From an uncultured Lachnospiraceae bacterium (GTDB taxonomy: Bacteria > Bacillota > Clostridia > Lachnospirales > Lachnospiraceae): DNA of 26,087 bases. Both the position numbers and the translations under genes were made by a program. The notes under the pieces are model-generated. The model was given only the letters and a program-made list of their open reading frames with translations. It was not told where the DNA came from and made no database searches. Positions 21,620 to 26,087 of this stretch are shown here, one piece after another (the first letter of the stretch is position 1; the number at the start of each line of letters is the position of its first letter). The stretch spans positions 1 to 26,087 of the forward strand of contig CAJUSJ010000057.1 in assembly GCA_910588865.1 (NCBI GenBank), written 5' to 3'.

Positions 21620-23224
21620 ATGAAGCTAACGTTCATCGGCGCGGACCATGAGGTGACCGGCAGCTGCCATTACCTGGAGTGCGGAAACACCAAGTTGGTG
21701 GTAGACTATGGTATGAAGCAGGGAATTAATGTCTATGAGAACGCGGAGCTTCCCGTATCCTGCGGGGAACTTGACTATGTTCTTTTAACTCACGCCCACA
21801 TCGACCACGCGGGGTGCATTCCCCTTCTGTATGCCAGGGGATTCCGGGGAGAGATCATCACCACCTATGCGACAGGAGATCTGTGCCAGATCATGCTGCG
21901 TGACAGCGCCCATATTCAGGAGATGGAGGCAGAGTGGAAAAACCGGAAGGCCCGGCGCGCGGGTGAAGCCCCGGTAGTTCCCCTCTACACCATGGATGAC
22001 GCTTTGGGGGCTCTTGGCCATTTAAAGACCTTTGAATACGGGGAGATGGTCAAGCTCAACGACGACATCACCCTGAAGTTTACCGATGCCGGACATCTGT
22101 TTGGTTCCGCCTCTATTGAGGTATGGTGCAGGGAAGGAGATGTGGAGAAGAAGATCGTCTTCTCCGGAGATATCGGCAACAAGAACAAGCCCCTTATCCG
22201 GGATCCGGAATACATCAAGGAGGCTGACTATGTGCTCATGGAATGTACCTACGGCAACAAAACCCACGGGCAGGTTAAGGAGTATATCGGCGATCTGACA
22301 GACATTATCCAGAGGACCTTGGACAGGGGCGGGAATGTGGTGATTCCTGCTTTTGCCGTGGGACGTACCCAGGAGCTTCTGTATTTTATCAGAAGGATCA
22401 AGGCGGACCATCTGATCTTCGGCCATGAGGGATTTGAGGTCTACGTGGACAGCCCTCTCGCGGTGGAGGCTACCAATGTGTTCAAGAAAAATCTTCTGCG
22501 GTGTTATGATGAGGAGACCAAGGAACTGGTGGAGCAGGGGATCAACCCCATCGACTTTCCGGGACTGAAGCTGTCGGTCACCAGCGACGAATCCAGGGCC
22601 ATCAACTTTGACGCCAGGCCAAAGGTAATCATCTCCGCCTCCGGCATGTGCGACGCGGGCCGGATCCGCCATCACCTCAAACACAATCTGTGGCGGCCGG
22701 AGTGCACCATTGTTTTCGCGGGATATCAGGCAGAGGCCACTTTGGGCAGAAGCCTGATCGACGGGGCCAGGGAGGTCAAGCTTTTCGGCGAGACCATTGA
22801 CGTCAGAGCCCACATCGCCTCCATCAAAGGCATGAGCAGCCACGCGGATGTCAACGGCCTTCTGGAGTGGATCCAAGCTTTTGAGAAGAAGCCGGACATG
22901 GTGTTTACGGTTCACGGTGACGACCAGGTGTGCGATATTTTCGCGGACCGCCTGACAAAAGAGCTGGGATTTAACGCCTCAGCGCCTTTCAGCGGTTCGG
23001 TCTTTGACTTAATAGAAGGCAAGTGGATCACCCAGACAGCGGGAGTCCCGGTGGAAAAGACGGTTACTCCGGCCCGGAAGCGCTCCGATTCGGTATTTGC
23101 CCGCCTTGTGGCCGCGGGAGAGCGTCTGGCCAGGGTTATTCTCCACAACGAAGGAGGAGCCAACAAAGACCTGGCAAGATTCGCGGAGCAGATTCATTCG
23201 CTGTGCGACAAATGGGACAGATAG
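21620..23224 (+). CDS. MBL-fold beta-CASP ribonuclease / RNA-specificity domain protein
   Basis: The 534-residue protein combines a metallo-beta-lactamase domain with a beta-CASP domain, the architecture of CPSF73-like and archaeal or bacterial RNases. Zinc ligands are visible in THAHIDH (residues 57-63), DAGHLFGSA and FSGDIGN. The beta-CASP region has VDSPLA, ISASGMCDAGRI and FAGYQAEATLG, and the C-terminal RMMBL has SSHADVNGL and VHGDD. About 65 extra residues follow the core. It is most like the bacterial YsiH/YSH1-type group rather than RNase J. The ribosome binding site AAGGAGG precedes the ATG. Confidence 0.9.
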   Translation: MKLTFIGADHEVTGSCHYLECGNTKLVVDYGMKQGINVYENAELPVSCGELDYVLLTHAHIDHAGCIPLLYARGFRGEIITTYATGDLCQIMLRDSAHIQEMEAEWKNRKARRAGEAPVVPLYTMDDALGALGHLKTFEYGEMVKLNDDITLKFTDAGHLFGSASIEVWCREGDVEKKIVFSGDIGNKNKPLIRDPEYIKEADYVLMECTYGNKTHGQVKEYIGDLTDIIQRTLDRGGNVVIPAFAVGRTQELLYFIRRIKADHLIFGHEGFEVYVDSPLAVEATNVFKKNLLRCYDEETKELVEQGINPIDFPGLKLSVTSDESRAINFDARPKVIISASGMCDAGRIRHHLKHNLWRPECTIVFAGYQAEATLGRSLIDGAREVKLFGETIDVRAHIASIKGMSSHADVNGLLEWIQAFEKKPDMVFTVHGDDQVCDIFADRLTKELGFNASAPFSGSVFDLIEGKWITQTAGVPVEKTVTPARKRSDSVFARLVAAGERLARVILHNEGGANKDLARFAEQIHSLCDKWDR

Positions 23225-23236
23225 GAGTTTTTCTGC

Positions 23237-23716
23237 ATGGGAAAAGTACGGATCTATACGGACGGGGCGGCCAGGGGCAACCCTGACGGTCCTGGCGGTT
23301 ATGGGGTGGTGCTCCATTATATTGACCAGAAGGGGGTCCTCCACGAGAGGACCCTGTCCGGGGGATACGCTCGCACCACCAACAACCGCATGGAACTTAT
23401 GGCCGCTATCGCGGGGCTGGAGGCCTTAAACCGCCCCTGCCAGGTGGAACTGTATTCGGATTCCAAGTACCTGACCGACGCTTTCAACCAGGGCTGGATC
23501 CATAACTGGGTCCGGAATGACTGGAAGCGGGGAAAGAGCGGACCGGTGAAGAACATCGATTTGTGGAAGCGGCTTTTGGAGGCCAAATCAAGGCACCAGG
23601 TCTCCTTTATCTGGGTGAAAGGCCATGCCGGCCATCCCCAGAACGAGAGGTGCGACCAGCTGGCCACCCGGGCCGCGGATGGAGATGAACTCCTGGTAGA
23701 TGAGGGGCTGGAGTGA
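23237..23716 (+). CDS. rnhA: Ribonuclease HI
   Basis: RNase HI degrades the RNA strand of RNA-DNA hybrids such as R-loops. The catalytic residues align with the E. coli enzyme: Asp9 in YTDGAARGNP, Glu53 in NRMELMAA, Asp75 in YSDSKY, His130 in VKGHAGHPQNE and Asp140 in RCDQLA. The basic handle region (NWVRNDWKRGKSGPVKN) is present. At 159 residues it is full length. It starts 12 bp after the beta-CASP RNase gene with AGGAG upstream, so the two RNases form an operon. Confidence 0.97.
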   Translation: MGKVRIYTDGAARGNPDGPGGYGVVLHYIDQKGVLHERTLSGGYARTTNNRMELMAAIAGLEALNRPCQVELYSDSKYLTDAFNQGWIHNWVRNDWKRGKSGPVKNIDLWKRLLEAKSRHQVSFIWVKGHAGHPQNERCDQLATRAADGDELLVDEGLE

Positions 23717-23796
23717 CGGACAGACAACCCTGGAGGCAGGAGAAGAATCATTAACTAAATCTTACAATATATTACTAATTCTGCATGGCTATTCCA

Positions 23797-23825
23797 TTTC
23801 AGGCCGGATTATGATATGTTAGAAT
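23797..23825 (+). promoter_or_regulatory. Extended -10 promoter for the LprI-domain gene
   Basis: TAGAAT (23820-23825) is preceded by TG at the extended -10 position. A weak -35, TTTCAG (23797-23802), lies 17 bp upstream. It sits in the 167-bp gap between rnhA and the LprI-domain gene. Confidence 0.5.
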
Positions 23826-23883
23826 CATCACCAGACCCTGCCTGGGTTTTAGAAGGGAAGGTTCTGAGTAAAGGAAGATCCGG

Positions 23884-24591
23884 ATGAAGAACAAAGGAGT
23901 TATGATCTCACTGGCAGTCATACTTGCGGTGGGGATAATGATCACAAAGGGCACTCACAGTTTCGTAAAAAGGAGCTTGGCGGAGGCGACGTCCATGGAC
24001 AGTGCCGTATCCCAGGAGCAGATCTACGAGATGGAGAGGCTGGACGCGGTAGAGGAAGGCACTTTGGCGGAGCCTGCCCCGGGGTATGGCAAGGCTTTCG
24101 GCGGCCAGGCGGCGTCAACCCCGGAATCCATATCCCCCTTGGACCCGGCTCCTATGGCGGAAGAGGCGGCGGATGATACCGGGACGGACAGCGGGGAGAG
24201 AGGGATGCTTCTGGATGAGGAGGCGTCTCCTTATAAGAAAAGGCTTCTGGACCTGGATGCCCAGATCCAGAAAAACAGAGACTCCCAGACCATTTCCAAT
24301 GGAAACAACTCTGCCAAGTCAGAGGCTTCCAATGAATTAAAGCTGTGGGATAGCGAGTTAAACGGGATTTACAATGACATCCTGGACCGGCTGGACAGAG
24401 AAGGCTCAGAGAAGCTTGTGGAGGCCCAGAGGACATGGTTGAAGGAACGAGACAACCTGGCCATGGAGGCTGCCAGAAACTCGGCGGGAGGCTCCAGGGA
24501 GAGCGTGGACTACACAGCCTCCCTGACCGAATCCACCAGGCAGAGAGCCTATGAGCTGGTGGAGCTTTACGCGGACGTGCTGGAACCGTGA
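23884..24591 (+). CDS. Secreted or membrane-anchored LprI-domain (DUF1311) protein
   Basis: The protein is 235 residues with an N-terminal hydrophobic signal or anchor (about residues 6-22). An acidic, Pro/Ala/Glu-rich low-complexity linker (about 40-110) leads to a C-terminal LprI-like domain. The domain is recognised by LWDSELNGIYNDILDRL, LVEAQRTWLKERDNLA and the late GGS...LTESTRQRAYEL pattern. LprI of Mycobacterium is a lysozyme inhibitor, but most family members have no known role. The cysteines usual in Gram-negative members are absent. A ribosome binding site (AAAGGAAG) precedes the ATG. It ends 6 bp before an IS terminus. Confidence 0.75.
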   Translation: MKNKGVMISLAVILAVGIMITKGTHSFVKRSLAEATSMDSAVSQEQIYEMERLDAVEEGTLAEPAPGYGKAFGGQAASTPESISPLDPAPMAEEAADDTGTDSGERGMLLDEEASPYKKRLLDLDAQIQKNRDSQTISNGNNSAKSEASNELKLWDSELNGIYNDILDRLDREGSEKLVEAQRTWLKERDNLAMEAARNSAGGSRESVDYTASLTESTRQRAYELVELYADVLEP

Positions 24592-24636
24592 GATCAAGGG
24601 GTTGTCGGGAAATAACGATTTATGCCCCTGGTATGT

Positions 24637-24711
24637 AAGAAGGAGACAATCCTTTAGAAATTCAGGCTTTTTCAGGACCCTGGATTTTTATCGGACGGTC
24701 TCCTTCTTTTT
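24637..24711 (+). terminator. Terminator for the LprI-domain gene, inside the IS boundary
   Basis: An 11-bp perfect stem, AAGAAGGAGAC (24637-24647) with GTCTCCTTCTT (24698-24708), encloses a 50-nt region that can itself fold (CAGG with CCTG blocks) and ends in a T run. It lies 45 bp after the LprI-domain stop but inside the IS terminus, so the element appears to supply the terminator. Confidence 0.65.
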
Positions 24712-24771
24712 GCGGGATCTATTTTAGGGCATAGAACCCCCTTGGTTGGATTTTGAGGAGCGCTCTTTTGG

Positions 24772-25126
24772 CTATGCGGCTTTCTGCTCCTTTTTTCCTT
24801 CATATTGTTCGATTTCTTGATGAATAAACCGGTGGTATTTCATGATGTTCCGGCTGATCGCATACAGCATAAACTCTTTATATACTTTTTCCGTCGAACG
24901 GTAGTTGAACCTCCGGAAATTCTCATTTTCTTTTATGTCGCCGAAATGTCCTTCCGTCTGGATGGAGCGTGTCTGCCGTTTCAGGATACCTGTCTCACTC
25001 TGGATGTTCGCGTTGGATTCTTCTTTCAGCTCTTCCCATCGTTCGTTGACCTTCATCACCTTATTCCGGTCTGGATTCTTTTCGGCATCGTATTTGTATA
25101 GGCACCTGCCTTTGTATAGGGCTATC
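24772..25126 (-). pseudogene. Transposase fragment (C-terminal part only)
   Basis: The - strand frame ending at 24772 reads continuously from about 25120 and matches the tail of DDE transposases of the IS1182 type. QTEGHFGDIKENENFRRF contains the last acidic catalytic residue region, and KVYKEFMLYAISRNIMKYHRFI follows. Upstream in frame are YKYDAEKNPDRNK and VNERWEEL. The N-terminal domain and the first catalytic Asp residues are missing, so it cannot be active. A frame that begins at the internal GTG/ATG near 25059 is not a genuine gene start. Confidence 0.75.
25093..25120. repeat. Short tandem repeat in the IS remnant
   Basis: TTTGTATAGG occurs at 25093-25102 and again at 25111-25120, an 18-bp period. 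It lies between the transposase fragment and the right inverted repeat, where the internal deletion must have its junction. Confidence 0.5.
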
Positions 25127-25217
25127 TATTTCCCGACAGCCCCTTATAGTGAGAAGCTCCACTTTCAAAAGAAAATGGCATTTTTGTTGATATCCATGAT
25201 GTCCGTTTGGTGAGCAG

Positions 25218-26087
25218 TCAGCTTTGACGTATAAAATAAGGCTTATCCCATAATTTATCCGAGATCCCCTGTTCCCGGTAGTTTTTGGGTGTCAATGAAG
25301 TAAAGCGTTTGAACATACGGGTAAAATAGTGGATATCTGTAAATCCGCACAGCTGGGCAATTTTTTTGATCGGGAGCTCTGTGCTTAAAAGCAGATGCTT
25401 GGCATGTTCAACTCTGCAGCGGTTGATATATTCTGTCAGAGAGACTCCCAGTTCTTTTGTGAACAGGGTAGAAAGATAATTGGGGTTGAGGCCAAGGCGG
25501 ACCGCTAATGCTTTGAGACTCAGATCGGCGTCGGGTTCCATATTAATATAAGTAATGACTTTTCGGATGGGCAGAGAAAAGGTTTTAAGATTGTATTGCC
25601 TTACCATGTTGCAATAACCGGTGATCATAGTCCGGTTAAACTGTTTGCACTGGTCGGAACTGCTGAAGCGCTCAATCTGACGAATGTTTTTATCAGAAAA
25701 TTCACTGATATATATAGGATGGACGCCAGCCGACTCCGCTGCCTTTTGCAGGATACAGTCAAAGGAAACGCAAAAATCTTTACTGTCTCTCAGTTGATTT
25801 GAGAGCCGTCTTACAGGCAGTGTATCGGCAATTTTGCAAAAGGCATCCAGGGCCGCGCTTTCATTTCCGCAGGATACGGCTTCAAAGATCCTATTTTCAG
25901 TTTCATAACGCAGTTCAATATGGCGAAAATTCGAGAGAGGGTGTTCAGAAATATGAAAATGAAAGCTTTGATCCTCTGCCCATTGATCCAGTACAGGTAT
26001 GTGCTGATGAAAGACCTGGAGGGGCTTTTGGCCTGTCATGAGAGCGGCAGCGGACTGGATAAAGGTTTCGTAAAAAGACTGATAAGG
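25218..26087 (-). CDS. AraC family transcriptional regulator (N-terminus beyond the window)
   Basis: The C-terminus holds two helix-turn-helix motifs of the AraC/XylS type: LSLKALAVRLGLNPNYLSTL and LPIKKIAQLCGFTDIHYFTR, followed by MFKRFTSLTPKNYRE. The frame stays open to the right edge, and the codons upstream of the ATG at 26039 read as ordinary coding sequence (YQSFYETFIQSAAAL). The gene therefore begins outside the window, and that ATG is internal. About 165 residues of N-terminal sensor region are visible, of no recognised sugar-binding type. Between the IS right end and this gene (25145-25217) nothing is recognisable. Confidence 0.85.
   Translation of the reverse strand, partial: PYQSFYETFIQSAAALMTGQKPLQVFHQHIPVLDQWAEDQSFHFHISEHPLSNFRHIELRYETENRIFEAVSCGNESAALDAFCKIADTLPVRRLSNQLRDSKDFCVSFDCILQKAAESAGVHPIYISEFSDKNIRQIERFSSSDQCKQFNRTMITGYCNMVRQYNLKTFSLPIRKVITYINMEPDADLSLKALAVRLGLNPNYLSTLFTKELGVSLTEYINRCRVEHAKHLLLSTELPIKKIAQLCGFTDIHYFTRMFKRFTSLTPKNYREQGISDKLWDKPYFIRQS

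Larger units (their letters stand above)
24598..25144. mobile_element. Internally deleted IS element (IS1182-like), both inverted repeats retained
   Basis: The left end (24598-24614) and right end (25128-25144) are inverted repeats of 17 bp with one mismatch; both begin GGGG(T/C)TGTCGGG when read inward. Between them lies the C-terminal part of a transposase. The element is 547 bp, while a full element of this type would be about three times that, so most of the transposase gene is gone. No target site duplication could be confirmed in the flanks. The family is inferred from the transposase tail. Confidence 0.72.

Noticed and set aside
22022..22915. A 297-codon - strand frame opposite the beta-CASP RNase gene
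   Set aside because: It lies wholly within a gene with clear catalytic motifs and shows no family features of its own.
24592..25150. A target site duplication flanking the IS remnant
   Set aside because: The bases outside the two inverted repeats (ATCAA on the left, TTATAG on the right) do not form a convincing direct repeat.
1..26087. CRISPR arrays, tRNA or rRNA genes, or prophage
   Set aside because: No regularly spaced repeats, cloverleaf-like sequences, rRNA signatures or phage structural genes were seen on either strand.

Overview
The window looks like a chromosomal segment of a spore-forming, GC-rich member of the Lachnospiraceae / Clostridium cluster XIVa (inference). The reasons are a complete spoIVA, the gene orders rpsP-khpA-rimM-trmD-rplS-lepB-rbgA-rnhB-yraN and radical SAM DUF512-der-plsY-gpsA, AGGAGG-type ribosome binding sites, and TTGACA/TATAAT promoters. 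Gene density is high and most genes are on the + strand.

Layout. (1) Positions 1-6512 hold a ribosome and tRNA maturation operon: rpsP (5' end cut by the window), khpA, rimM, trmD, rplS with its own promoter and terminator, lepB, rbgA, rnhB, yraN, a GNAT acetyltransferase and pgeF. (2) A bidirectional terminator separates this from a convergent long-form PRPP synthetase (prs, - strand). A 428-bp divergent region with two perfect palindromes follows. (3) Positions 8219-12574 hold the PDZ/radical SAM DUF512 gene, der, plsY and gpsA. (4) Positions 12588-19887 are a probable accessory module: a LysR regulator divergent from a MATE exporter, then a complete branched-chain amino acid ABC transporter, livJ-H-M-G-F, with an internal terminator and a second promoter before livH. 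(5) spoIVA follows, with a sigma-E-like promoter overlapping the livF stop codon. (6) A beta-CASP metallo-beta-lactamase RNase and RNase HI come next, then a secreted LprI-domain protein. (7) The right end, from 24598, contains an internally deleted IS element (both inverted repeats and the transposase C-terminus) and a partial AraC regulator.

How the genes work together. The left half is translation machinery: ribosomal proteins L19 and S16, 16S maturation, tRNA m1G37 methylation, 50S GTPases, and RNase HII/HI. The centre couples a ribosome GTPase (Der) to glycerophospholipid synthesis (PlsY, GpsA) and spore coat assembly (SpoIVA). The liv operon imports branched-chain amino acids.

The most unusual signal is a dispersed intergenic element of about 90 bp, present twice (2984-3074 and 21519-21611). 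It sits immediately upstream of rbgA and of the beta-CASP RNase gene. Each copy folds into the same two-hairpin structure, a compensatory base-pair change separates them, Shine-Dalgarno-like AGGAG(G) lies at both ends, and a short reading frame is conserved through the 3' half. I do not recognise it as a named element.
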